NCBI RefSeq assembly: GCF_013359945.1
Contig: NZ_JABWCS010000211.1
Location: 115,893 to 179,892 of the forward strand
DNA length: 64,000 bases
Source of the DNA: Paenibacillus agri
Lineage (GTDB): Bacteria; Bacillota; Bacilli; Paenibacillales; Paenibacillaceae
Direction: 5' to 3'
The translations under genes were made by a program, and so were the position numbers. Below, piece after piece: positions 8,789-16,818 of this stretch (position 1 is the stretch's first letter; every line of letters begins with the position of its first letter). Below the pieces are notes generated by a model that worked only from the letters and a program-made list of their open reading frames with translations, had not been told where the DNA came from and made no database searches.

Positions 8789-9436
8789 ATGATGACAACG
8801 ATACTGTTCCAAGGCGATTCCATTACAGATGGATCAAGAGGCCGCAGTGATGATCCCAATCATATTTTGGGACACAGCTATGTGTATCTGATTGGTTCTA
8901 AGCTTGGTCACGATCTGGCTGAGAAACAGCCTTTAATTATCAATCGTGGAATCAGCGGCAACCGTGTTTCGGATTTATATGCTCGCTGGAATGAGGATGC
9001 CATCGCACTGAAGCCTGCTGTGATTAGCATTTTAATTGGGGCCAATGACGCTTGGAGATCGATGGATGGTGAACCTAGTGGAGTCACGGACCGTTTTGGT
9101 CGCGCTTACAAGATCCTTCTTGAAGAAACCAGAGAAGTGCTCCCGGACACCAAATTAATTTTGCTAGAACCATTTATATTAAAAACAGGTGCAACAGAAG
9201 ATCGTTGGGATCAATGGCAAGAACGAATCCAGCTGTATCAAAAAATAACAAAGGAATTAGCATCAGAGTTCGGTGCAATATTTGTGCCTCTGCAAGCTGC
9301 ATTTAATGAAGCATGCCGGCGTGCTGAAGCTGCTTATTGGATTTGGGATGGCGTCCATCCAACCAGTGCCGGTCAGCAGATCATTGCCGAGCAATGGTTA
9401 TCTACCGTTCAGAACAGCAAACTAGCTCTCCTCTAA
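8789..9436 (+). CDS. SGNH/GDSL hydrolase (esterase)
   Basis: A cytoplasmic SGNH-family hydrolase of about 215 residues without a signal peptide. All four blocks are visible: block I FQGDSITDG with the nucleophile Ser, block II RGISGNR with the oxyanion Gly, block III LIGANDAW with the Asn, and block V WDGVHPT with the catalytic Asp/His near residue 190. Such enzymes remove acyl groups from small esters, lipids or carbohydrates. Two adjacent ATGs (8789 and 8792) both fit the GGAGG at 8779-8783; an in-frame TTG at 8777 overlaps that site and is unlikely. It stands alone between two terminators. Confidence 0.9.
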   Translation: MMTTILFQGDSITDGSRGRSDDPNHILGHSYVYLIGSKLGHDLAEKQPLIINRGISGNRVSDLYARWNEDAIALKPAVISILIGANDAWRSMDGEPSGVTDRFGRAYKILLEETREVLPDTKLILLEPFILKTGATEDRWDQWQERIQLYQKITKELASEFGAIFVPLQAAFNEACRRAEAAYWIWDGVHPTSAGQQIIAEQWLSTVQNSKLALL

Positions 9437-9450
9437 TCGATAAAAATGAT

Positions 9451-9482
9451 GAAGACCCGAAGATTACTCTTCGGGTCTTCTC
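9451..9482. terminator. Bidirectional stem-loop between convergent genes
   Basis: GAAGACCCGAAGA and TCTTCGGGTCTTC form a perfect 13-bp stem with a TTAC loop between the SGNH gene (plus) and the first DUF6530 gene (minus). The following U-runs are weak on both sides. Confidence 0.7.
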
Positions 9483-9533
9483 TACCTCATGGAGTCAGGA
9501 CTCCATGATTTCCGATGTATAGTGGGGAAAATT

Positions 9534-10013
9534 TTAATATCCCATATCCTTTAATATTTTAGATAACGTACGCAGACGCTCACCGATCATCTCATCGTCA
9601 TCACTTAACGCTTGGCTGAACAGCTTAATATCTTCATTAATTCGCTCATTGTCCGTACATACCGACACCGTCATGGCATCCCCTTGCAGGCCAACCCGGT
9701 CGATCACGGGCTGCTCGGGATCATACAAATTCTCATATCGATAGGCTTCGCGGAAATGCTCCAACGACCGGCAGATCAGAATGGATAAGTCAAGAACGCG
9801 GTGAAGCGGTAGTTCTTCTGATTGCCTGGACCATTTTTCGCCCGTATATCTCCATACTTTAGCCGAAATATCGACCTTTCCTCGATCGTTCCACTGGGCT
9901 AGTCCCAGGGAAAGACCTTTCGCGTCAGTGTTACCCGCCATCCGGCCGTCAACCTTCTCATAATTCTCCGATACGACAACAGGTTTATGTTTTAACGTTG
10001 TAGGTATTTTCAT
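9534..10013 (-). CDS. DUF6530 family protein, copy 1
   Basis: A soluble protein of 159 residues that I recognise only as a DUF6530-type hypothetical. It has no signal peptide or membrane segment. Conserved stretches shared with the second copy at 14.0-14.5 kb include MKIPTTLKHKPVVV, LSLGLAQWNDRGKVDISAKV, EELPLHRVLDLSILICR and the acidic C-terminal FSQALSDDDEMI. The two copies agree over most of their length and flank one operon encoding an ATPase and a VWA protein, so a joint role is plausible. This copy seems to have its own promoter because a terminator lies upstream of it. Confidence 0.7.
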   Translation of the reverse strand: MKIPTTLKHKPVVVSENYEKVDGRMAGNTDAKGLSLGLAQWNDRGKVDISAKVWRYTGEKWSRQSEELPLHRVLDLSILICRSLEHFREAYRYENLYDPEQPVIDRVGLQGDAMTVSVCTDNERINEDIKLFSQALSDDDEMIGERLRTLSKILKDMGY

Positions 10014-10039
10014 TATAATTCCCTCATTCCATTTACCTA

Positions 10040-10056
10040 TTTACTAATTTAGTAAA
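10040..10056. promoter_or_regulatory. 17-bp palindrome TTTACTAATTTAGTAAA upstream of DUF6530 copy 1
   Basis: TTTACTAA and TTAGTAAA are perfect inverted halves around a central T, 27 bases before the start codon. Related TTACTAAATTACTAA repeats occur at the same place upstream of copy 2, suggesting a shared regulator. No regulator gene is obvious in the locus. Confidence 0.5.
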
Positions 10057-10123
10057 CGACGGTTTCATCTTATCTTTAATTTCACCGTTAGTCAAATCGG
10101 TCTTTAGACAGGTTTCAATGGAA

Positions 10124-10157
10124 TTACAAAACCCGCCAATTGTTCCATTGACGGGCT
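10124..10157 (-). terminator. Terminator after the GIY-YIG-like gene
   Basis: On the minus strand CCCGTCAA and TTGGCGGG (with two G-U pairs) close an 8-base loop and are followed by TTTTGT. It separates the ATPase/VWA operon from DUF6530 copy 1. Confidence 0.7.
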
Positions 10158-10185
10158 TCTAACCTCATTTAATCTATGAAATCAT

Positions 10186-10545
10186 TTATTCTTTTGGAGG
10201 CTTATTGTACCCTTTGTCTCCATAGGGCTGTAGCTTCTCTAGCCACGGCTTCAAGATTTGTTTCTGTTCCCAGCGTATATCCGTGATCTTATCGGTTTCC
10301 TTCTGCTGCAGCACCTCATATGTGAACGCATCCGCTCCGAATTCCTTCCAGTCCTTTTGCAACTGGGCATTCGCGAATCGCCCTTGATCCAGCTGCATCT
10401 GCAGGGTGAACCATTTGTTTTTCAAGTTGGGATAGCTGTCGATGAAGATTTTGCCGTTGACGTTGTTTTTGATTTGCGCGACACCCATATAAATCTTAAT
10501 TTGCTTGTACTCCTCAAGCAGCTCCTTGCGCTTTTTCATATCCAT
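10186..10545 (-). CDS. GIY-YIG-nuclease-like small protein
   Basis: A basic protein of 119 residues. The arrangement IKIYMGVAQIKN...NGKIFIDSYPNLKNKW...RFANAQLQKDWKEFGADAFTYEVLQ matches the group annotated as GIY-YIG nuclease family in Bacillales: the beginning corresponds to the GIY strand, the middle to the YIG-like strand and helix, and the Phe-Tyr-Glu region to the acidic site. The canonical GIY and YIG triads are not intact, so nuclease activity is doubtful; binding of nucleic acid remains possible. AAGGAGAG precedes the ATG. It lies 36 bases after the VWA gene and ends the operon. Assignment is from memory of family members. Confidence 0.6.
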   Translation of the reverse strand: MDMKKRKELLEEYKQIKIYMGVAQIKNNVNGKIFIDSYPNLKNKWFTLQMQLDQGRFANAQLQKDWKEFGADAFTYEVLQQKETDKITDIRWEQKQILKPWLEKLQPYGDKGYNKPPKE

Positions 10546-10581
10546 ATCTTTCTCTCCTTATCGTAATTATATAAAACGAAC

Positions 10582-11541
10582 TTACAAATACCGGGCGATA
10601 ATCCGCACCAGCTTCGCAGGGAACTCGCGCAAATTGGTTATATCCAAAAATCTTTCATTGCCATAAATCTCACTAATGACATCCTTGTCTTGACCAATAG
10701 CGGCTGCAAGAAAGGTAATGCCTTTCCGTTCATATTCCTCTATCGTTTGCTGCATGTCTGTAATCGCATATCTTCCGGTATAATTGTCCATTGCTTTGGG
10801 CTGCCCATCACTGATACTAATTAACAGCTTGGTCTGCTCTGGCGAAACGGCTAACCGTTCCCCCATAACTCGCAGGGCCATTCCATCACGATTGTTGCTT
10901 CGAGCCTGAATACGCATCAGCCTGTACCGGTCATTGTCATCTCGTTTATCAAAGTCCGCATAAGCAAAGATCGACATTTGTTCTAACCTGGAAACATCGG
11001 CAGTATCGCCATAGATTAATACGGGTATATTGCACAGTTGGCAAAATTCATAGACTGCGATGACGGCTCGTTTGGCCGCTTCTAGTCTCCCGAACGCCGC
11101 CATCGAGGCAGATTCGTCCACTCTTAGACCAACTACAAGGGAAGGGGATTCCGTTGGAGGTCTTTTTTTGGCAAAATACCTGTAATCCTTATACGCCACG
11201 CTATCTGCTTGAAACTTGCTGCCATAGTAACGATTACGCTCGAATTCGGAAGATGTCTCATGTTCCAGGAGCAGAAGTGTCTTTCTGGCAATTTCCTGGA
11301 CGATTGGCATCAGTTCCTTACTTAGAGTGACATATTCCGCTTGGAGTTCCTGATCGTAATCTGGACGGTGAACAATGAGCTTTACCCGCTCATGAATGGA
11401 ATCTGACACCATCGCTCTTGCGGTCTGATTGAGTTTTTTGCGAAAATCGCACTCTTGTTGTTGTGCTACTTCAGACATCGGTTCAGGGTTGGCCTGATGG
11501 TATTGCGGAGAGCCATCTTCTCCGGTATCCGTACTTCTCAT
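10582..11541 (-). CDS. VWA domain protein partner of a MoxR-type ATPase
   Basis: A protein of 319 residues from the first ATG. The N-terminal third is helical and basic; the C-terminal half is a von Willebrand A domain with an intact metal-ion site, DESAS at about residues 142-146 and ISDGQPKA downstream. It resembles the C-terminal half of CobT/NorD-like proteins that work with MoxR AAA ATPases as insertion or remodelling chaperones. The ATG at 11541 has no ribosome binding site, and the same frame stays open for another 58 codons upstream, through an acidic stretch, into the end of the ATPase gene at an A10 tract. The product may therefore be made as a -1 frameshift fusion with the ATPase, or by reinitiation. 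Confidence 0.8.
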   Translation of the reverse strand: MRSTDTGEDGSPQYHQANPEPMSEVAQQQECDFRKKLNQTARAMVSDSIHERVKLIVHRPDYDQELQAEYVTLSKELMPIVQEIARKTLLLLEHETSSEFERNRYYGSKFQADSVAYKDYRYFAKKRPPTESPSLVVGLRVDESASMAAFGRLEAAKRAVIAVYEFCQLCNIPVLIYGDTADVSRLEQMSIFAYADFDKRDDNDRYRLMRIQARSNNRDGMALRVMGERLAVSPEQTKLLISISDGQPKAMDNYTGRYAITDMQQTIEEYERKGITFLAAAIGQDKDVISEIYGNERFLDITNLREFPAKLVRIIARYL

Positions 11542-11675
11542 GTCAGTTGAATCATCGGAAACACGGGAAGAGTTCTCTTCACTATCCGCGGATTTTTTTA
11601 GAGCGATTCCCTCTTCATCTGCCCCGTTGTCATTGTTAACCTCAGTGGCCCCTATATCTCCCCATAACTTAATCT

Positions 11676-12803
11676 CTATTGCTGCGTCATCGCTAGATTT
11701 TCTTTTTTTTTTACCTCACCCGTCGTAACGGTGTCTAAGCTTGTGAGTAGACCATGTTTTTCGAGCGCTTCTTCCAAAATCTTTATTTCTTCTGCATCGG
11801 TAGTTATTTTGTAGATAACCTTATGATATAGCGATTCTTTGGCCGAGGCGCCTTCTGCAACCGCATCTGCCCAGTAAAAGAAGGAACGCATTCCAGCTAC
11901 ACCTTTGATGGCATTGGTCCGGGCTGTAGTATCCAAAATGATAATCGTATCTGCTAATACGCTGAGTACCCGGTCATCTTGATAACCAGTTTTGACTTTT
12001 GCCCGTTCCACCATGACTTCTTTCGTTGGCAGATTCATTTTCTCCGAGTGCTGTACTCTGTCCCGCAGCGCTTCATTGAGCGGTCTCGCCCCAGCATAAC
12101 TACGATTGGTGGTAATGACCGCGATAAAGTCTGGATGTCTGTGAATGATTTCAGTTGGAAGATTAATACTTCCGTCCAGTTCCAAAGCAGAGTTGAGCGC
12201 CATGAGTACCGCTGCATCACGAATGACGTTTGGTTCCTGTATTTCTAGAAGATAGCCTTGCTGATAAGCCCTAACGATCTCTGAAGGGTAAAAACGGTAC
12301 TCAACAGTTTCCCCTTCACTGTGTTCCGCAGCTAGCTTCAGCAATTGCTTCATCTTTAAGCCTGCTTGTTCTTCGGTAATCTCCAATGCATTCATCAAAA
12401 TTTCAGTGGCGCTTTGAAACCCGTCGCTTTCATACAGAGCTTTCAGGACAGTTTGCTCTACAGGCTCCAGTTTCTCTAATTGTTCAGAAGAAATCACCGG
12501 TAATATCGCGCCAATGATATCCGATTTATCCATGTCCGCAAAACAGGTCACCTTTGTATAGGGTAGCCCAAAATTAGCGGATAACGCTTTGGCTAATTGG
12601 GTTTTGCCAGAGCCGGCATCACCTTCTAACAGAATATTGGCGATTTTCATTTCACCGCGATTCCAGTTCCGTTTCACTTCGTTACTGATACGCTGTTCCT
12701 CTTCGCCGGGCTTATGAGACATGGGCTTTTGCCACACCAGCTTTTTTTCTGCATCCGTCAATGATCTCTCAGGTGACAAATAATATTCCTCATGTTCTTG
12801 CAT
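11676..12803 (-). CDS. MoxR-type AAA ATPase
   Basis: A 375-residue AAA ATPase with Walker A GDAGSGKT at residues 61-68, the segment GYLLEIQEPNVI as Walker B (with Glu), ITTNRSYAGARPLN as sensor-1 region and arginine-finger-type ALRDRVQ. An inserted helical region separates Walker A and B, as in CbbQ/NorQ/MoxR proteins. These ATPases act as oligomeric chaperones with a VWA partner, encoded directly downstream here. AAGGAGAG precedes the ATG, 23 bases after the MFS gene. The last codons (VKKKENLAMTQQ) contain A10 followed by G, a slippery site in the phase that would shift into the VWA frame. Confidence 0.88.
   Translation of the reverse strand: MQEHEEYYLSPERSLTDAEKKLVWQKPMSHKPGEEEQRISNEVKRNWNRGEMKIANILLEGDAGSGKTQLAKALSANFGLPYTKVTCFADMDKSDIIGAILPVISSEQLEKLEPVEQTVLKALYESDGFQSATEILMNALEITEEQAGLKMKQLLKLAAEHSEGETVEYRFYPSEIVRAYQQGYLLEIQEPNVIRDAAVLMALNSALELDGSINLPTEIIHRHPDFIAVITTNRSYAGARPLNEALRDRVQHSEKMNLPTKEVMVERAKVKTGYQDDRVLSVLADTIIILDTTARTNAIKGVAGMRSFFYWADAVAEGASAKESLYHKVIYKITTDAEEIKILEEALEKHGLLTSLDTVTTGEVKKKENLAMTQQ
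11703..11712 (-). other. A10 slippery tract joining ATPase and VWA frames (-1)
   Basis: On the coding strand GTA AAA AAA AAA GAA lies 18 to 32 bases before the ATPase stop codon. The VWA frame is the -1 frame here and is open from 11715 (first upstream stop TGA at 11716-11718) to 10582. A AAA AAA runs support ribosomal -1 slippage, and A10 also supports transcriptional slippage. Direct sequence observation; expression is inference. Confidence 0.55.
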
Positions 12804-12826
12804 TATTTATCTCTCCTTCTTGCCCG

Positions 12827-14035
12827 TCATGCTGTCGGGCCTGCCTCAGCTTTACTACTCTTCTTAACAACAATAGGGAGCAGCAACAGCGCACCGAGCA
12901 TCGCAAACGTACCACTCACCGCAAATACTCCTATTAAGGAAACCGCATCCTTGAGATAACCGGAGATGAACATTCCAACAACCATCATCCCCATAAAAAT
13001 CGGCATAATCGTTCCGGATACCCGGCCAATGAATGCTCCCTCTGTGTTCCGCACAAGAAGCGTCTGAATTCCGCCTTGGATACAAGGGTAGAACAGACCG
13101 CTAATTACGAGCAGAACAATGGTCAGCCAAATTTGCTTGGACGCGCCCATTCCCACCGTACAGACGGCATTGACAAGCAAGCCGACTAAAAGCAATGTCT
13201 GTGGCTTAAACTTCTTGGCTATCGCAATAATAGCGGCTCCGCCTACCAGCATCGCTGCCCCATTGGCCATCACGAGCCATTGCAGAAATTGTCTATCCCG
13301 TCCCAAATTCTCGATGACCAGGAAGATTTGCAGGGGCTGAGTCAATCCGGAAGCCAAACCAACTGCCGAGAACGTCATACTCAGTGTTCTTAAAGATTTA
13401 TTGTCCCTGATATAGCGCAGTCCAGCCGTCAGCTCCTTGATGAAGCCACCGTTATTCTCTGACTTCGGTTCCGCCTCATCACGCGGAAGGGTCGATAATA
13501 TGAAGGAAGAGCCCAGGAACATCACTGCCGTCAAAATCAGAGACACGTTAATTCCAAATTTAATAAAAATAAATGTACCGATGACTGGTCCAAGCACCGT
13601 AAAGACAGCAACCAACGTTTGAGACATTGCCATCACGCCCTGCAGTTGTTCAGCAGGCACATGTCGCTTGTACAGTTTCATCGCCGAAGGCTGAGAAAAT
13701 TGCGACAAGCTGGCAGAAACAAAAGACCCGATCAGAAGGGCAACCCATCCACCGTTTATGACCGCAAGCAGCACAGCCCCAACGGACAAACCAGACAACA
13801 AGTCACTCCAGACCATCGTTCTCTTCGGCCGCCACCTGTCGGCAAAGGTTCCGCCAATCAGGCCAAATATAAAGATCGGTGCAAATTCTGCAACCGAAAT
13901 CAATGATATATCCACCGGATTATTATGCGTCAGTTCGGAAACATACAGCAGGACGGCATAATTACGGATCCATATCCCCAGTTGCAGCAGCACCCGGGAG
14001 AGGATAATTGTTCGAACATAGCGATTCGCAAACAT
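12827..14035 (-). CDS. MFS transporter (macrolide-exporter-like, 12 helices)
   Basis: A 402-residue MFS protein. The N-terminal half has ILSRVLLQLGIWIRNYAVLLYV, then LIGGTFADRWRPKRTMVWSDLLSG, the motif-A loop between helices 2 and 3, and regular hydrophobic segments to the end; it resembles the MefA/YfmO-type group. Its start codon lies two bases after the stop of DUF6530 copy 2 (TAA AA ATG), so translation is probably coupled. It is the second gene of the operon that continues into the ATPase and VWA genes. The substrate cannot be read from the sequence. Confidence 0.88.
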   Translation of the reverse strand: MFANRYVRTIILSRVLLQLGIWIRNYAVLLYVSELTHNNPVDISLISVAEFAPIFIFGLIGGTFADRWRPKRTMVWSDLLSGLSVGAVLLAVINGGWVALLIGSFVSASLSQFSQPSAMKLYKRHVPAEQLQGVMAMSQTLVAVFTVLGPVIGTFIFIKFGINVSLILTAVMFLGSSFILSTLPRDEAEPKSENNGGFIKELTAGLRYIRDNKSLRTLSMTFSAVGLASGLTQPLQIFLVIENLGRDRQFLQWLVMANGAAMLVGGAAIIAIAKKFKPQTLLLVGLLVNAVCTVGMGASKQIWLTIVLLVISGLFYPCIQGGIQTLLVRNTEGAFIGRVSGTIMPIFMGMMVVGMFISGYLKDAVSLIGVFAVSGTFAMLGALLLLPIVVKKSSKAEAGPTA

Positions 14036-14037
14036 TT

Positions 14038-14517
14038 TTAATACCCCATATCTTCTAAAATTTTCGATAGCGCACTCAGACGCTCGCTGATCATTTCATC
14101 ATCATCACTAAGTGCCTGACTGAACAGCTGAATATCTTTATTAATCTTTTCATTGGCCACATCGACCGCCACGGTCATAGCATCACCTTGCAGGGCAATA
14201 CGATCGAGAACCGGCTGCTTCGGATCATATAAATGCTCATAGCGATAAGCTTCTTGAAAATGGGCCAAGGTCCGGCAGATCAAAATGGACAAATCCAGAA
14301 CACGATGGAGAGGCAGTTCTTCCGATTGTCTTGACCACTTTTCTCCCGTGTATCTCCATACTTTAGCCGAAATATCGACCTTTCCCCGATCGTTCCACTG
14401 CGCCAATCCCAGGGAAAGGCCCTGCGCGTCTGTGTTTCTAGCCAATCGGCCGTCAACCTTCTCATAATTCTCCACTACAACTACAGGTTTATGCTTTAAC
14501 GTTGTAGGAATTTTCAT
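14038..14517 (-). CDS. DUF6530 family protein, copy 2
   Basis: A 159-residue paralogue of the protein at 9.5-10.0 kb, same length and mostly identical over the first 100 residues; the C-terminal third is more diverged (VAVDVANEKINKDIQLFSQ). The start at 14517 is set by GAGGT seven bases upstream; a longer frame to 14535 begins inside that site. It is the first gene of the operon DUF6530-MFS-ATPase-VWA-GIY-YIG-like. No catalytic motif can be named. Confidence 0.7.
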   Translation of the reverse strand: MKIPTTLKHKPVVVVENYEKVDGRLARNTDAQGLSLGLAQWNDRGKVDISAKVWRYTGEKWSRQSEELPLHRVLDLSILICRTLAHFQEAYRYEHLYDPKQPVLDRIALQGDAMTVAVDVANEKINKDIQLFSQALSDDDEMISERLSALSKILEDMGY

Positions 14518-14532
14518 CTTGCTACCTCTTCT

Positions 14533-14565
14533 CATTTACTAATTTACTAAATTACTAATTTACTG
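14533..14565. promoter_or_regulatory. Tandem TTTACTAAT-type repeats upstream of DUF6530 copy 2
   Basis: Four near-repeats of TTACTAA/TTTACTAAT occur in about 33 bases just before the gene, matching the halves of the 17-bp palindrome at 10040-10056 before copy 1. Likely a shared operator or an AT-rich promoter feature. Confidence 0.4.
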
Positions 14566-14652
14566 CTCAATAATATCTTGAACTTTTTTGTTCGTCAAGC
14601 CGCTTTTAAAAATTTGGAAATCACTCCTTAGCGGAATTTGTAGCACAAGAAC

Positions 14653-14696
14653 AAAAAAAGGTGACCTCTGATTCATTCAGAAGTCACCTTTTTTAA
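14653..14696 (-). terminator. Terminator of the AraC gene
   Basis: AAGGTGAC-TCTGA pairs with TCAGA-GTCACCTT, with A-runs and T-runs on both sides. It lies between the AraC gene and the DUF6530 copy 2 promoter and could act in both directions. Confidence 0.8.
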
Positions 14697-14735
14697 CCAC
14701 TTGCTAAAATATATTCAACGTTATATTGCAGGGAA

Positions 14736-15677
14736 TTAACGAGGCTTTGGAGCTTCATATAACGTGCCATTAACAGTCATCTGTTTGCGATATTCTCGAG
14801 GTGAAATTCCCTCCATTCGCTTAAATGTTTTGTTAAAGTTACTGACATCTTCAAAACCAACCTCATTGGCGATTGCAATAATTTTAAGATTGCTTGATGT
14901 TAATAAGGATTTTGCGGCATCACAACGCACCCGATTCCTAAATTGAAGAAAAGACATCCCTGTTACCTCTTTAAAATGATAAGTAAACGTAGATTGGCTC
15001 ATGCCGCAAAGCCGGCTTATTTGTTGAAGAGTCATTGCTTGGGCATAATACTTCTGAATAAACTCACATACTCGCTCGATAATTGTACAATCGTCTAATC
15101 CTGACAGCAAAGTTGCATTATCAAGTTTGTCATAGCACCTGCTTAAATACACAAACAACCCTAACAATTTCGTTTGAATCATAAGCCTATAACCTAGACG
15201 CTTTTGATTAAATTCATCTCCGAGAAGGTCAAGTAATAGTCGAAATTCAATCTGCTCAGCGGGATTTAACGTTAACTTCAGACTGAAATCAACGGTTTCT
15301 CGAAAAAAAGGCTCCACATAAAAGAAATCAAAAAAAGGGTTAACTTTTATTAGAACTTCCAGTTCATTGCGTAATAGTTCAGGCTGAAATTGAACCCCGT
15401 ATACTTCTAAAGTATGGCCTGCGTTCGCTGTGTAATAATGATCTTTATTCGGTTCAATAATAAAGACGTCTCCCTTAGAGACTTGAAAATGTGAACCATT
15501 GTATACATGTTCGCCCGCACCGTTAACGATATAAATAAGATTAATGTAATCATGGGAGTGTGAGACCCGATGATCGGTTTCAACAATCGTTTCTAGATAT
15601 ATTCCGAAGGGAAATGTATCGCTTTCTAAAACAGGACATGCACCGATTTTTGGTATGTTTTTATTGCCTGTAATCAT
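14736..15677 (-). CDS. AraC-family regulator with cupin sensor domain
   Basis: A protein of about 313 residues. The N-terminal half is an AraC-type cupin (SHSHDYINLIYIVNGAGEHVY, then KGDVFIIEPNKDHYYT), a small-ligand sensing barrel. The C-terminal 100 residues carry two helix-turn-helix motifs (LQQISRLCGMSQSTFTYHFK and IAIANEVGFEDVSNFNKTFK) ending with SPREYRKQ. The ATG at 15677 is nine bases after AAGGAAG; the in-frame TTG at 15686 is less likely. It is divergent from the aldo/keto reductase gene (134-base gap), its most likely target. Confidence 0.9.
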   Translation of the reverse strand: MITGNKNIPKIGACPVLESDTFPFGIYLETIVETDHRVSHSHDYINLIYIVNGAGEHVYNGSHFQVSKGDVFIIEPNKDHYYTANAGHTLEVYGVQFQPELLRNELEVLIKVNPFFDFFYVEPFFRETVDFSLKLTLNPAEQIEFRLLLDLLGDEFNQKRLGYRLMIQTKLLGLFVYLSRCYDKLDNATLLSGLDDCTIIERVCEFIQKYYAQAMTLQQISRLCGMSQSTFTYHFKEVTGMSFLQFRNRVRCDAAKSLLTSSNLKIIAIANEVGFEDVSNFNKTFKRMEGISPREYRKQMTVNGTLYEAPKPR

Positions 15678-15810
15678 TCGGTTCAACTTCCTTTTGTAGG
15701 ATGGTCAGCAGATTTGCCTACTCTTTCGGCAAATTCGCCAAGTTTAAAACACTCGTATTAAGTAGTATATGTATATCAAATCATTACATCAAGCAAAGGG
15801 GACTTGGAAC

Positions 15811-16752
15811 ATGAAATTCAAAAATTTAGGGAAAACAGAACTAAAAGTATCCCGTATAGGTCTTGGAACAAATGCAGTTGGTGGTCATAACCTGTTTCAT
15901 AATCTTGATGAGTCGAAAGGTTTTCATTTGGTAGAAAAAGCAATATCTTCGGGCATAACTTTTATAGATACCGCAGACGTTTATGGTTTTGGTCGTTCTG
16001 AGGAAATGATTGGTGAAGTGCTTCGCCGAAATGAAATCAGCCGTAACGAAATTGTTCTTGCAACTAAAGGTTCTCAGCAGCGGCAAAATGACGGGAACGT
16101 GATAGCCAATAACAGTCCAAAGTATCTTCGCACAGCACTCGAAGCAAGTATGAAACGACTAGGAACTGACTACATCGATCTATATTATATCCACTACCCA
16201 GATAATAAAACGTCATTTGCTGAATCTATCGGGGAACTAGTTCGTCTAAAAAATGAAGGGAAAATTAGAGAAATTGGTATTTCTAATGTCACTTTAGAAC
16301 AACTTAAAGAAGCAAATGCCGACGATCAAATCGCTGTTTTGCAGTCTCCTTATAATCTGTTAGACCGCTCTGCCGAGAATGACTTATTACCTTATTGCAG
16401 AGAGCACCAGATTTCATTTATTCCTTACGGACCTTTGGGATTTGGTATTTTAGGTGGGAAATATAATGCTGATTTTAAACTGCACAGTGGGGATTGGCGT
16501 CAAAGTCTTCCGTTATTCCAATCGGATGTATTTCCACTCATTTTGAGCAAGGTTGAGAAGCTTAAAGCATTCGCACATGAGAAACAGACTACGGTCGCTA
16601 ATCTCGCTATAGCTTGGTTATTAGCTCAACCTGGAATTGACGTGGTAATACCTGGCGGTAAAGAACCGGAACAAGTAGCAGAAAACTTGAAAGCAAGTGA
16701 TATCACACTTATAGAAGAGGAAATTAACTTTATAAAAAATATTTTCAATTGA
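15811..16752 (+). CDS. Aldo/keto reductase
   Basis: A 313-residue aldo/keto reductase. It begins MKFKNLGKTELKVSRIGLGTNAVGG, contains the catalytic Asp/Tyr pair in FIDTADVYGFGRSEEMIGE (about 50-68), the Lys in ATKG and the His in DLYYIHYPD. It reduces aldehydes or ketones with NADPH in the cytoplasm; sequence features (IREIGISN, PYNLLDR) match the general AKR11/YghZ-like oxidoreductases. Start 15811 follows AAGGGGACTT; an earlier in-frame ATG at 15769 lacks a binding site. The divergent AraC gene is the likely regulator. Confidence 0.9.
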   Translation: MKFKNLGKTELKVSRIGLGTNAVGGHNLFHNLDESKGFHLVEKAISSGITFIDTADVYGFGRSEEMIGEVLRRNEISRNEIVLATKGSQQRQNDGNVIANNSPKYLRTALEASMKRLGTDYIDLYYIHYPDNKTSFAESIGELVRLKNEGKIREIGISNVTLEQLKEANADDQIAVLQSPYNLLDRSAENDLLPYCREHQISFIPYGPLGFGILGGKYNADFKLHSGDWRQSLPLFQSDVFPLILSKVEKLKAFAHEKQTTVANLAIAWLLAQPGIDVVIPGGKEPEQVAENLKASDITLIEEEINFIKNIFN

Positions 16753-16771
16753 TATTTTGTATGGTTATAAA

Positions 16772-16814
16772 AACAGCGACAGCTTGAAGAAATATCTTAG
16801 ACTGTCGCTGTTAC
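16772..16814. terminator. Stem-loop between convergent genes
   Basis: AACAGCGACAG pairs with CTGTCGCTGTT around a 19-base loop, between the aldo/keto reductase gene and the FAD oxidase gene. It can serve both. Confidence 0.75.
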
Positions 16815-16818
16815 TTAA

